The position numbers and the translations under genes are program-made. The notes beneath the pieces were generated by a model that was not told the origin of the DNA, searched no databases, and saw only the letters and a program-made list of their open reading frames with translations. A stretch of DNA of 64,000 bases, taken from contig NZ_JALIQP010000002.1 of NCBI RefSeq assembly GCF_023566055.1, positions 1,116,001-1,180,000 of the forward strand, given 5' to 3'. Origin of the DNA: Halosolutus amylolyticus. Its GTDB lineage: Archaea; Halobacteriota; Halobacteria; Halobacteriales; Natrialbaceae. Shown here piece by piece: positions 43,901-51,535 of this stretch (positions within the stretch are counted from its first letter, which is position 1; the number at the start of each line of letters is the position of its first letter).

Positions 43901-44222
43901 TCAAGACCGGGACGAAGAGAGCGTCACGCAGACGATCACGCTCACAAATCCCGACGGCCAGATCGTCGACACGGAGCAGGTGACGTTAGAAAGTAGTCTC
44001 GACGAAGACGATGAGAAAGAGATTTCACTCGTCTGGCAGACCGATTTCGGAGACGACGGCGTCGGCAACGTCACCGTCCGAAGCGACGATCGGGAAGATT
44101 CCGCACAGATCGAAATCGACAGTATCGACGATAGAACCGGCGAGTCAGACAGTTCTGTGGACGACATCGTCGGAGGCGATTCCGAGATTGACATCGATGT
44201 CGACGCGGTTGAGGTTAGCTGA
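40941..44222 (+). CDS. Giant pilin-leader adhesin with CARDB and GLUG repeats
   Basis: 1093 aa from ATG 40941. The N-terminus MWQNWRGSGDDTDRGVSP then a hydrophobic helix (IVGITLLFGMVFVGAILVFVMG) is a class III (type IV pilin) signal, expected to be cut by PibD after RG. CARDB-like domains lie near 395-480 and 492-570; from about 586 to 880 there are GLUG-like repeats (GGLIGAAGG, GGIAGSAHN, GGIVGSTGYN, GGIVGWTS); another CARDB-like domain is near 958-1040. The end is a flexible acidic tail. GLUG repeats are found in surface proteins and M26 peptidases. Likely a surface adhesin or pilus-tip protein. GC is lower than in housekeeping genes. Confidence 0.85.
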   Translation: MWQNWRGSGDDTDRGVSPIVGITLLFGMVFVGAILVFVMGSAMFDTVGSEVDREKVHLCMGEADHRLGTVVATRTEQPMAFDDPDCQPEVVEEGALEITWFNSSDEDPDWDNESRTVSEDLGALKFELDDRTIAHQGGGIWERTDSGARVVKAPNVGFDGNETLQLDFMQLDSVEAAGSQSKAQHDYESGSSAVENLTSAVETSDGEDFALRIESRYAEAWERHLEREAEGVDKWNVSVTRKDDEVVMKVEDIGDVPADPHFLIDRDYGLTTHDEGYPHAIENNRVEQGDRFRINASLTNYGDTESDVEATISIWNESELVEERTIESKNEYDTGESVFTGEHEKWDNNHFFHVGSEGEHGIDLTPGEEYTYDVETGPGGDSLVERGTFLVVDEPPEFAIQNVDIDGPVTPRESLTVDARIKNQGEQHKQFVWLEGFDGNVVDIGELELDRNEQKTVTLEWGSVDVPAEPDEAEITVGTETDSETVDVDIDPLLEVSDIEVLDDPVEEGDPVTVRADIEAIGGETEQDVVLEGFDGTEVDRRSVTVSGSETVTLQYDDVGEPTGRVTVRTDDDEMEEVVVVDRDGPVCGAVSYDGSGTGSDPYQVSTVDELQCIDDQGLDAHYELVDDIDAHGTEYWNDGAGFEPIGDQWFWGNEFAGDFDGNGHAIKGLHIHRPDENFVGLFAINEYFDDSGPGVGEGSKIHDLRLENVSVHGQQVTGGLIGAAGGVIENVRVSGEVTAEYQEVGGIAGSAHNADLDNRLVSEATVKGGVPAAATHEVYHPWGADNMGIGGIVGSTGYNTEVSTAYSLADVEGPFAVGGIVGWTSDFASDNEQMYWAEGDIELTADPWEIEDYLNWMGRPVHSADNTGGAIFGRGDDANDGFDDSVYYNVDDHESAFGEHVIGEQIDVTGRHTHEMQGLNATDPGKLGNLHYEEDGGPWVAIPDTYPRFAWELEAEGVFEVEIDDIEEDVTAGETATIDVTVTSRYQDRDEESVTQTITLTNPDGQIVDTEQVTLESSLDEDDEKEISLVWQTDFGDDGVGNVTVRSDDREDSAQIEIDSIDDRTGESDSSVDDIVGGDSEIDIDVDAVEVS

Positions 44223-44339
44223 TCCACGGTCTGCAGTCGTGCGGTTTGCTTTCGGGATCGGTCAAACCATGCATCGAAACGAACGACCCTTCACCACCAA
44301 CCCGAACCCCTTTTCACCCCCGAAAACAGAGTCTCTCCC

Positions 44340-44657
44340 ATGTCGACCGAATCGATCAGCGACCGACGCGAGCACATTCGCTCGATCAGCGTGACGGCAC
44401 TCGCCGCGCTGATCGGCGTCGGCGCAGCCCTCGTCTCCGCGACCTGGATCGGGGTCTCCAGCGACGCGGCGACGGACACGCGGGCGCTACTGCTCGTCGC
44501 GGGTGCGATCCTGGCACAGTTCCCGCTGCTCAACGCGTCGGGGATCTACGACGAAGACGAAGTCGGGCCGAAACACTACCTCTTCGTCACGTTCATGACG
44601 TTCTCCATGTGGTTCGTGACGTGGGGCATTCTGCTTAGCGCGGAGGCCGGGGGCTGA
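44340..44657 (+). CDS. EMC6-like small membrane protein
   Basis: 105 aa with three membrane helices (about 16-38, 46-66, 80-102). The pattern, including LLLVAGAILAQFPLL and HYLFVTFMTFSMWFVTWGILL, matches haloarchaeal EMC6-like (Rab5IP/PF07019) proteins. EMC6 is a core subunit of the eukaryotic insertase, and a role in membrane-protein insertion is suspected in archaea. It ends one nucleotide before the ATG of the ABCE1 gene, so it is co-transcribed and perhaps coupled. Confidence 0.8.
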   Translation: MSTESISDRREHIRSISVTALAALIGVGAALVSATWIGVSSDAATDTRALLLVAGAILAQFPLLNASGIYDEDEVGPKHYLFVTFMTFSMWFVTWGILLSAEAGG

Positions 44658-44658
44658 C

Positions 44659-46473
44659 ATGGCCGACGACAGCATCGCCGTCGTCGACCTCGATCGGTGC
44701 CAGCCCGATCGGTGTAGCTACGAGTGCAAGAACTACTGCCCACCGAACCGGACGGGCAAGGAGTGTATCACGCTCCGGGGCGAGGAGGCCGCCCAGGGCC
44801 AGCCAGACCAGGTCCACATCTCCGAAGAGATCTGTCTGGGCGAGAGCTGTGGCATCTGCGTCGAGAAGTGTCCCTTCGACGCGATCGAGATCATCAACCT
44901 GCCCCAGGAACTGCAGGACGACCCCGCCCACCGCTACGGCGAGAACGCGTTCTCGCTGTACGGCCTCCCCGCACCCCAGGAAGGACAGGTCACGGGGATC
45001 CTCGGGCCGAACGGGATCGGGAAGACGACCGCCGTCCGCATCCTCGCGGGCGAACTCGAGCCCAACCTCGGTCGCCACGAGGAGTCGCCCGGGTGGGACG
45101 AGGTGCTGGAAGCCTACCGCGGCACCGAGCTCCAGGACTACATCGCGGACGTCCGGGACGGCGAGGTTACCGTCGCCCGGAAACCCCAGTACGTCGACCA
45201 GATCCCCGAGCAGTTCGACGGCAACACCCGCGAGTTGCTCGAGCGGACCAACGAGCGCGACGCGCTGGACGACCTGGTCGAACGGCTCTCGATCGGTCCC
45301 GTCATGGAGCAGTCGATCGACGACCTCTCCGGCGGGGAACTCCAGCGCGTCGCGCTGGCGGCGACGCTCGCGCGGGACACGGACTTCTACTTCCTCGACG
45401 AGATTACGCCCTACCTCGACATCGGCCAGCGGGTCACCGCGGCGCGGCTGATCCGCGAACTCGCCGAGGAGGAGAACCGATCGATGCTCGTCGTCGAGCA
45501 CGACCTCGCGATCCTCGACCTGCTCGCGGACACGCTCCACGTCGCCTACGGTGAACCCGGCGCGTACGGTGTCATCACGGCCCCCAAGTCGGTCCGCAAC
45601 GGGATCAACGAGTACCTCTCGGGCTACCTCGAGAACGAGAACATGCGGATCCGGCCGGACCCGATCGAGTTCGAGGAACACGCGCCCCGGACCGCGACCC
45701 ACGGCGACGTTCTCGTCGAATACCCCGACCTCAGGAAGAGCTACGGCGACGGCGAGTTTACCCTCGACGTCGAGGGCGGCGAGATCCGCGAGAACGAAGT
45801 GCTCGGCATCGTCGGCCCGAACGGGATCGGGAAGTCGACGTTCGCGAAACTGCTGACCGGCGATCTGGAGCCGACGACGGGTGACGCCGATCTCGACCTC
45901 GAGATTTCCTACAAGCCCCAGTACGTCACCATCGACCAGCACATGCGGGTCGACGCCTTTCTCTCCTCGATCACCGACCAGTTCGGCTCCTCGTACTGGA
46001 ACACGGAGATCGCCCAGCCCCTCCAGCTCGAGCGGATCATGGAGCAGAACCTCTCGGATCTCTCCGGCGGGGAGCGCCAGCGGGTCGCGATCGCGGCCTG
46101 TCTCTCCGATTCGGCGGACCTCTACCTGCTCGACGAACCCTCCGCGCACCTCGACGTCGAACAGCGGGTCCAGGCGACCAGCGCGATCCGCCGGTACGCC
46201 GAACAGCAGGACGCGACCGTCATGGTCATCGACCACGACATCTACACGATCGACCTGCTGGCCGATCGGCTGATGGTCTTCGACGGCGAACCCGCCGTCA
46301 ACGGCCGCGCCAGCGCCCCACAGCCGATGCGCGACGGCATGAACGAGTTCCTCGCGAACCTCGAGGTCACGTTCCGCCGGGACGAGCGCACCTCCCGGCC
46401 GCGGATCAACAAGCCCGAGTCACAGCTCGATCGGGAGCAAAAACGCGAAGGCGAGTACTACTACGCGCCCTGA
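44659..46473 (+). CDS. ABCE1/RLI ribosome-recycling ATPase
   Basis: 604 aa. N-terminal two [4Fe-4S] cluster domain (CQPDRCSYECKNYCP and CLGESCGICVEKCPFDAI). Two ABC domains: Walker A GPNGIGKTTAVRI and GPNGIGKSTFAKL, signatures DDLSGGELQRVA and SDLSGGERQRVA, with hinge motifs. It splits 70S post-termination ribosomes with aRF1/Pelota and takes part in initiation. Length and architecture are standard. Convergent with the archaemetzincin gene. Confidence 0.97.
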   Translation: MADDSIAVVDLDRCQPDRCSYECKNYCPPNRTGKECITLRGEEAAQGQPDQVHISEEICLGESCGICVEKCPFDAIEIINLPQELQDDPAHRYGENAFSLYGLPAPQEGQVTGILGPNGIGKTTAVRILAGELEPNLGRHEESPGWDEVLEAYRGTELQDYIADVRDGEVTVARKPQYVDQIPEQFDGNTRELLERTNERDALDDLVERLSIGPVMEQSIDDLSGGELQRVALAATLARDTDFYFLDEITPYLDIGQRVTAARLIRELAEEENRSMLVVEHDLAILDLLADTLHVAYGEPGAYGVITAPKSVRNGINEYLSGYLENENMRIRPDPIEFEEHAPRTATHGDVLVEYPDLRKSYGDGEFTLDVEGGEIRENEVLGIVGPNGIGKSTFAKLLTGDLEPTTGDADLDLEISYKPQYVTIDQHMRVDAFLSSITDQFGSSYWNTEIAQPLQLERIMEQNLSDLSGGERQRVAIAACLSDSADLYLLDEPSAHLDVEQRVQATSAIRRYAEQQDATVMVIDHDIYTIDLLADRLMVFDGEPAVNGRASAPQPMRDGMNEFLANLEVTFRRDERTSRPRINKPESQLDREQKREGEYYYAP

Positions 46474-46484
46474 CCGGGTTCGGA

Positions 46485-46505
46485 CGAGACGGGCAGGACG
46501 TCTCG
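46485..46505. terminator. Hairpin between convergent RLI and archaemetzincin genes
   Basis: CGAGACG (46485-46491) pairs with CGTCTCG (46499-46505) across a 7-nt loop, 12 bp after the RLI stop. No T-run follows, so it may be a processing or 3'-end structure and not an intrinsic terminator. Confidence 0.35.
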
Positions 46506-46612
46506 CCGGTCGATCCCGAGCGACCGGCCGATTCCGATCGATCACCGACGCGGAGTGACAACTCGCGATCGATCGAGAACGGCAGTGCAGAACCGTCGAG
46601 AGCCGGCCGGCG

Positions 46613-47134
46613 TCAGCTGATCAGCCGCTGACAGCTGCCACACAGCGACTGTTCTTTGATGTCGACCTCGCGGACGGTCGGGGAGAAGTTCATCACGCAG
46701 CGGTTGTTGTCGCAGTGTTCGAGGCCGTAGGTGTGGCCGATCTCGTGGACGATCTCCTTCTGGACCCGATCCTCGAAGATGTCGCTCGCGCTCTTGTTCG
46801 AGAACCCGCCGTCGCTGGAGGTCTGGAGGCGGTAGGTCGAGACGACGCTGCCGCTGCCGTCGAGGTAGGCGAGGCCGAAGACGTAGTTGCGCCGCCGGTA
46901 GAAGAGGTCGTGGGGCGTGATCGCGATGTTCTTCTCGCCGCGGCCGACGCGCTCGGCGAGCTGGATGAACGTCTCCGCACAGTACTGGTTCCGGCCGGAG
47001 TCGTACGCACCGTTTGGGACCGACTGCGACTCGTTGATCGTCACGTCGCAGTCGTAGACCGATCGCAGCGCCGAGGAGGCGACCCGCTTGACTCGCGCGG
47101 GGACGCTGCCGACCGGCACGATATCGACGAGCAT
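46613..47134 (-). CDS. amzA: Archaemetzincin zinc protease
   Basis: 173 aa. The extended zinc motif HEIGHTYGLEHC (HExxHxxGxxH with the following Cys) and the four-Cys second zinc site (CDNNRCVM, CGSCQRL) identify the archaemetzincin family of metzincins. MLVDIVPVGSVPARV is the conserved N-terminus. Acts as an aminopeptidase-like protease in the cytoplasm; substrates are unknown. Divergent from UPF0146. Confidence 0.94.
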   Translation of the reverse strand: MLVDIVPVGSVPARVKRVASSALRSVYDCDVTINESQSVPNGAYDSGRNQYCAETFIQLAERVGRGEKNIAITPHDLFYRRRNYVFGLAYLDGSGSVVSTYRLQTSSDGGFSNKSASDIFEDRVQKEIVHEIGHTYGLEHCDNNRCVMNFSPTVREVDIKEQSLCGSCQRLIS

Positions 47135-47203
47135 AGCAAGGGCTTAGGCCGCGGACAGCATAAACGTCCCGCCGTGTCCCACTCTCGCCGCAATCTCCGG
47201 CCA

Positions 47204-47593
47204 ATGCGCGATTACCTGTGCGACTACGAGCGGGTCGTCGAAGTCGGGATCGGCCGCCGGACCGACCTCGCGGCGGCGCTCGCCCAACAGGGGATTGCCG
47301 TCACCGCAACGGACGTCTACGATCGCGACACCCCCGACGGCGTGCGGTTCGTCCGCGACAACGTGGTCGACCCCGATCGATCGGTCTACGCCGACGCGGA
47401 CGCCATTTACGCGCGGAACCTGCCGCCGGAACTCCACCGGCCCGCGCTCGCGGTCGCCCGCGCGGTCGACGCCGACTTCCTGTTCACGACGCTGGGCGGC
47501 GACCAGCCCGCCGTCCCGGTCGAGCGAAAGACGATTCGAGAGGGGACGCTGTACGTCGCGCGAGCGATCGACGACGGGTATAGCAGCCACTGA
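47204..47593 (+). CDS. UPF0146-family Rossmann-like protein
   Basis: 129 aa. VVEVGIGRRTDLAAALAQQGI and VTATDVYD form a short Rossmann-like start as in SAM-dependent methyltransferases, but the protein is too short for a full enzyme. YARNLPPELHRPALAVARAVDADFLFTTLGGDQP is the UPF0146 signature. Function unknown. ATG 47204; a much longer in-frame extension is antisense to amzA and not credible. Confidence 0.88.
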   Translation: MRDYLCDYERVVEVGIGRRTDLAAALAQQGIAVTATDVYDRDTPDGVRFVRDNVVDPDRSVYADADAIYARNLPPELHRPALAVARAVDADFLFTTLGGDQPAVPVERKTIREGTLYVARAIDDGYSSH

Positions 47594-47670
47594 CCGTCAG
47601 TGCTCACCCGATCACGTCCTCGAATCGTCCGCGGAGAAACACTTTTCAACTATCGGACGAGTCAGGGCGC

Positions 47671-48231
47671 ATGCTCGCACTCGCGTTCATCGGATTCTTC
47701 GTCCAGTTGCTCACGTTCCCCGGCGTCGTCGTCCACGAGTTCGCCCACAAGAAGGCGTGTGACTACGTCGGCGTTCCCGTCCTCGACGTGGCGTACTTTC
47801 GGCTGGGGTCGCCGGCGGGCTACGTCCAGCACCTCGAACCCGAGCGGTACCGGGAGACGTTCGCGATCAGCGTCGCTCCGTTTCTCGTCAACACGCTCGT
47901 CGCGTTCGCCCTGTTTCTCGGGCTGGCGACGGCGATCGCCGCGAACGGTGGCGACGGAGTCGAGCCGTCGGCGGCCGGGACGACAGGGCTCGTGCTGTTC
48001 TGGCTGGGAATCAGCGTCGGAATGCACTCGTTCCCGAGTACGGGCGACGCGAACACTCTCTGGAGCCGATCGCGGGCGGAGTGGCGCGGGTCGCCGGTCG
48101 TCCTGCTCGGGATTCCGGTCGTCGTCGTGATCTACGTCGTGAACCTGCTCTCGCGGCTGTGGGCCGATCTCATCTACGCAGTGGGACTGCTGTTGCTGGC
48201 CTCGTGGGTCGTCGGGATCGGCGCGTTCTGA
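47671..48231 (+). CDS. DUF3267/M50-like membrane metalloprotease
   Basis: 186 aa with four to five membrane segments. HEFAH (in VVVHEFAHKKACDYVGVPV) is an HExxH zinc motif near residue 21, followed by FRLGSPAGYVQH. A later motif MHSFPSTGDANTLW may supply further ligands. Smaller than S2P enzymes and without a PDZ or CBS part. The family is widespread; its substrates are undefined. Convergent with the multicopper oxidase. Confidence 0.8.
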   Translation: MLALAFIGFFVQLLTFPGVVVHEFAHKKACDYVGVPVLDVAYFRLGSPAGYVQHLEPERYRETFAISVAPFLVNTLVAFALFLGLATAIAANGGDGVEPSAAGTTGLVLFWLGISVGMHSFPSTGDANTLWSRSRAEWRGSPVVLLGIPVVVVIYVVNLLSRLWADLIYAVGLLLLASWVVGIGAF

Positions 48232-48245
48232 CGCGCCGGTGCGTC

Positions 48246-49889
48246 TCACACGTATTCGAATACCCGGGCCATCCCCCGTTCCAGGTGGTAGACGTTGTGA
48301 CAGTGGAACAGCCAGTCGCCGGGGTTGTCCGCCAGGAAGTCGAACGTTACCTGATCGCCGTGTGGCGCGACGAGAACGGTGTCCTTGACCGCGTCGCCCA
48401 CCTGGAAGAAGTGGCCGTGGAGATGCATCGGGTGGATCGCTGGGCTTCGATTTATCATCCGGACTCGAACGTGCTCGCCCTCGCTGATCTCGAGCGGATC
48501 GGCGTCCGGATACGTCTCGCCGTCGATGGTCCACGCGTCGGAGTCAGCGCCCCCCATCATCCTGCCCGATAGCGTGAGGTCGAACGTCCGATCCGGATCC
48601 CCGTCGAGATCCAGCGACTCGAGCGCCTGGAGGTCGCCGTACTCGAGTTCCGGGCCGTCGAACTGCGGCCGTTCGGCGGCCCCGTCCTCGGACGCACCCT
48701 CGTACCGAAGTCTCGCCTCCGCGGGGTCCTCGGTTCCGACGACGGGGTCCGCGACGATCGCCCACTCGCCCGGGGCGTCGGCCTCGACGATCGCGTCGTA
48801 GCGTTCGCCCATACTCATGACGAACGAGTTCACCTCGACGGGTTCGACCGGTCGCCCGTCGGCGTGCGTGACGGTCAGCGGGTGGCCGCCGATGCCGACG
48901 CGATAGGTCGTCGCGCTGCTGGGGTTGATAAACCGGAGACGAACGCGATCGCCCTCCTCAACGTCGAACACCGGCGGATCAGAGGGGAGACGTCCGTTGA
49001 CGAGCAGTCCCTCGTACGGCGGGCGCTGGCTCTGCATCTGACTACCGGGCCCCATGCCGTCGCCGGGCCCCATGCCGTCGCCGGGCCCCATGCCATCGCC
49101 GTTACCGCCAGGGTCCATACCGTCGCTGTTACCGCCAGGGCCCATTCCATCGCCGTTACCGCCAGGGCCCATTCCATCGCCGTTACCGCCAGGGCCCATA
49201 CCGTCGCCATTACCGCCAGGGCCACCGTTTCCGCCGGGGCCCATACCATCACCGTCTCCGCCCGGTCCGCCGTCGGGACCCATCCCGTCACCACCGCCCG
49301 GTGGCGCTTCGATCGAGTCGAGCGCCGGCTCCTCCGGGAGGTAATCGTCGATCTGCAGGGTGTACTCGCGATCGTACTCGACGTGTGGCGATTCTGCTTC
49401 GATAATCAGCGGTCCGTAGAGGCCCCTGTCGAGTTGCAACCCGACGTGGCTGTGGTAGACGTACGTACCCGCCGGCGACGCCTCGTACTCGTACTCGAAC
49501 GTCTCGTCCGACGAGACGGGCTCTTGCGTGACGTCCGGAACGCCGTCCATCGGATTCGGGACGGGAACGCCGTGCCAGTGAATCGTCGTCTCCTCGGGCA
49601 ACCCATTCTCGAGCGAGACGCGGAGCGTCTCCCCCTCGCTCACGCGGAGTTCCGGACCGGGGATCTGCTCGTCGTACAGCCACGTCTCGAGGCTGTCGTC
49701 AGATCCGACGTCGACCTGCCCGCTCGACGCGACCAGCGTTTCGGCTCGTGGCCCCTCGTCGTCTTCCTGTGCGGCCCGCTTACGATTCGCCGATCCGATT
49801 CCGTTCGCGAGTCCAGCGATTCCGACCAGCGTCGCGCCGCCGACGCGCAACACCCGCCGTCGCGGGACGGTTCGATCAGTATCGTCCAT
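48246..49889 (-). CDS. Tat-exported multicopper oxidase with Met/Gly/Asp repeat insert
   Basis: 547 aa. The Tat signal is RRRVLRVGGATLVG. Type 2/3 copper histidines are in IHWHGVPV (104, 106), YHSHVG (146, 148), HPMHLHGHFF and the type 1 block HCHNVYHLERGM. The middle (residues 198-283) holds nine DGM units within GDGMGPGGN-like nonapeptides. Met-rich loops in CueO and some copper proteins bind Cu(I), so this insert may bind or shuttle copper. Likely a periplasmic-side laccase or cuprous oxidase. ATG 49887-49889. Short intergenic gap to DUF3267. Confidence 0.92.
   Translation of the reverse strand: MDDTDRTVPRRRVLRVGGATLVGIAGLANGIGSANRKRAAQEDDEGPRAETLVASSGQVDVGSDDSLETWLYDEQIPGPELRVSEGETLRVSLENGLPEETTIHWHGVPVPNPMDGVPDVTQEPVSSDETFEYEYEASPAGTYVYHSHVGLQLDRGLYGPLIIEAESPHVEYDREYTLQIDDYLPEEPALDSIEAPPGGGDGMGPDGGPGGDGDGMGPGGNGGPGGNGDGMGPGGNGDGMGPGGNGDGMGPGGNSDGMDPGGNGDGMGPGDGMGPGDGMGPGSQMQSQRPPYEGLLVNGRLPSDPPVFDVEEGDRVRLRFINPSSATTYRVGIGGHPLTVTHADGRPVEPVEVNSFVMSMGERYDAIVEADAPGEWAIVADPVVGTEDPAEARLRYEGASEDGAAERPQFDGPELEYGDLQALESLDLDGDPDRTFDLTLSGRMMGGADSDAWTIDGETYPDADPLEISEGEHVRVRMINRSPAIHPMHLHGHFFQVGDAVKDTVLVAPHGDQVTFDFLADNPGDWLFHCHNVYHLERGMARVFEYV
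49041..49298 (-). repeat. 27-bp tandem repeats encoding GDGMGPGGN-like units
   Basis: Nine units, several nearly identical at DNA level (GTTACCGCCAGGGCCC-like blocks at 27-bp period), encode the Met/Gly/Asp insert of the multicopper oxidase. The high DNA identity implies recent expansion, and copy number may vary between strains. Confidence 0.9.
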
Positions 49890-50123
49890 CACAGAATCGC
49901 CCACGACTGCCGACAAAAATGAGGGGCATGCCAGGGCACGTGCTCCTCGAATCACGTCCGAGGACCGCGACCACGAGGTCGGAGAACCCATCGTGAATGC
50001 GATGCGTCGAGTAATCGGTTTCCGATCGGCCGAGACGGTTCAGCCGATGACCGTGGTTCGGCGTCCCGGCCCTCGCGAACCGAATCCGACCGCCTTTATC
50101 TTCGGCGAGCCGTTGGGACGGGT

Positions 50124-50999
50124 ATGAACGCAGACGCCGTCGTGCTAGACGTCGACGGCGTGCTCGTCGACGTCGCCGACTCCTACCGGCAGGCGATCGT
50201 CGACTCGATCGAGCACGTCTACGATCGGACGATCCGCAAGCCCGACATCCAGCAGTTCAAGGACGCGGGCGGATTCAACAACGACTGGGAACTCACCTAC
50301 GCCGCCGCACTGTACGTTCTCGCGACGAACGAGGGGTACCGCGACTCGATCGACGACTTCACCGATCGGATCGCCGCGGAGGGCGGCGGCCTCGAGGCGG
50401 CCGAGACTGTTATCCGGGACGCGATCGGTGCGCGGGCCACCCAGCGCGTCACGGAGCGCTGGGACACTGATCGGCTCCGCGACGTCTTCCAGCAACTCTA
50501 CCTCGGGGCGGACCTGTACCGCGGAATCGAGGGCGGCGACCCCGACCTCGAAACGCGCGGGTTCATCCACGACGAACCGGTCCTCCTCGAGGATGAGGCG
50601 CGCGAAACCCTGCTCGCGAACTACGACGTCGGGATCCTGACCGGCCGCCCCGAACCCGAGGCAGAGATCGCCCTCGATCGGGTCGGCCTGGACGACGAGA
50701 TTCCCGTCGAGCACCGCTTTACGATGGACGACTGGGAGGAAGGCAAACCACACCCGCGGGCTCTGGTCACCCTCGCGGAGCGGTTCGAGGCCGACAGCGT
50801 GGCGTTCGTCGGGGACACCCTGGACGACGTTCGGACCGCCGTGAACGCGAACGAGGCGGACGCCGATCGAGAGTACCACGGGATCGGCGTCCTCACCGGC
50901 GGGCTGACCGGCGAGGAGGGTCGCCGGAAGTACGAGGCCGAAGGTGCGGCGGCGGTGCTCGACTCCGTCAACGAGGTCCCCGACCTGCTCGAGGAGTGA
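50124..50999 (+). CDS. HAD-superfamily phosphatase-like hydrolase (TIGR01548 type)
   Basis: 291 aa. Motif [21 protein letters not shown], motif II ILTGRP, motif III KPHPR and motif [15 protein letters not shown] mark a subfamily-IA HAD hydrolase. The long cap domain (50-160) is typical of TIGR01548 proteins seen in haloarchaea and cyanobacteria. Substrate unknown, perhaps a small phosphate ester. ATG 50124 follows a TATA box (CTTTATCTT, about 27 nt upstream), so leaderless. Confidence 0.85.
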   Translation: MNADAVVLDVDGVLVDVADSYRQAIVDSIEHVYDRTIRKPDIQQFKDAGGFNNDWELTYAAALYVLATNEGYRDSIDDFTDRIAAEGGGLEAAETVIRDAIGARATQRVTERWDTDRLRDVFQQLYLGADLYRGIEGGDPDLETRGFIHDEPVLLEDEARETLLANYDVGILTGRPEPEAEIALDRVGLDDEIPVEHRFTMDDWEEGKPHPRALVTLAERFEADSVAFVGDTLDDVRTAVNANEADADREYHGIGVLTGGLTGEEGRRKYEAEGAAAVLDSVNEVPDLLEE

Positions 51000-51128
51000 G
51001 CGACGGGGCGGGAGCGACGCGCCTACTGCGGTGGTGACGAGAGACGGCGGAGTGATCGACACGCACCGGTCCGGAGGATTCGTCACCCGATCGAAATCTA
51101 CACGACGAAGCCGACCGTCACTCCGCGT

Positions 51129-51407
51129 ATGACACGAACCGTCGACGACCTCCGGAACGAGATTCGGCAGGCCGTGGGGCGATACGAACGCCGGGAATCG
51201 ACGGCGTTCACCAAAGAAGCCCTCGCCGCGATCTGTGAGGCCGTGCACGCCGACGTCGAGACCGATCCGATACCGCCCAAATCGCGGATGCGATCGGGGA
51301 TTCGCCGGTCGATCGGCATGCCGGACGCGGACGACCCGGACCGAGCCGATCGGCCGTTCCGGAAGGACGAACTCGAATCGATCGCGGCGGCGCTGGACGG
51401 CGAGTAG
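51129..51407 (+). CDS. Haloarchaeal hypothetical protein
   Basis: 92 aa, unrecognised. It starts MTRTVDDLRNEIRQAVGRYERRESTAFTKEALAAI, largely helical with a Lys/Arg-rich middle (PPKSRMRSGIRRSIG) and acidic flanks. No signal peptide or membrane segment. The even charge pattern and third-position GC support coding. It follows the HAD gene at 130 bp. Confidence 0.65.
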   Translation: MTRTVDDLRNEIRQAVGRYERRESTAFTKEALAAICEAVHADVETDPIPPKSRMRSGIRRSIGMPDADDPDRADRPFRKDELESIAAALDGE

Positions 51408-51535
51408 CGATCGACACCAGGGTCGCCCGCACTCGTCGGCCACTCGAGGGGCGGGCGGTCGCGACGGACTGGACGAGCACCCATCAGTAGCCGCCCCTCG
51501 TTTTTTCGCCGTCGGCGGTGTAGCGGGGTGGACCG

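Noticed and set aside
44635-46236. 533-codon open frame antisense to ABCE1/RLI
   Set aside because: Mirrors RLI codons; no family signature, while RLI is certain.
49041-49298. Tandem repeats as a CRISPR or minisatellite locus
   Set aside because: In frame with the oxidase and encoding a regular peptide; no spacers.
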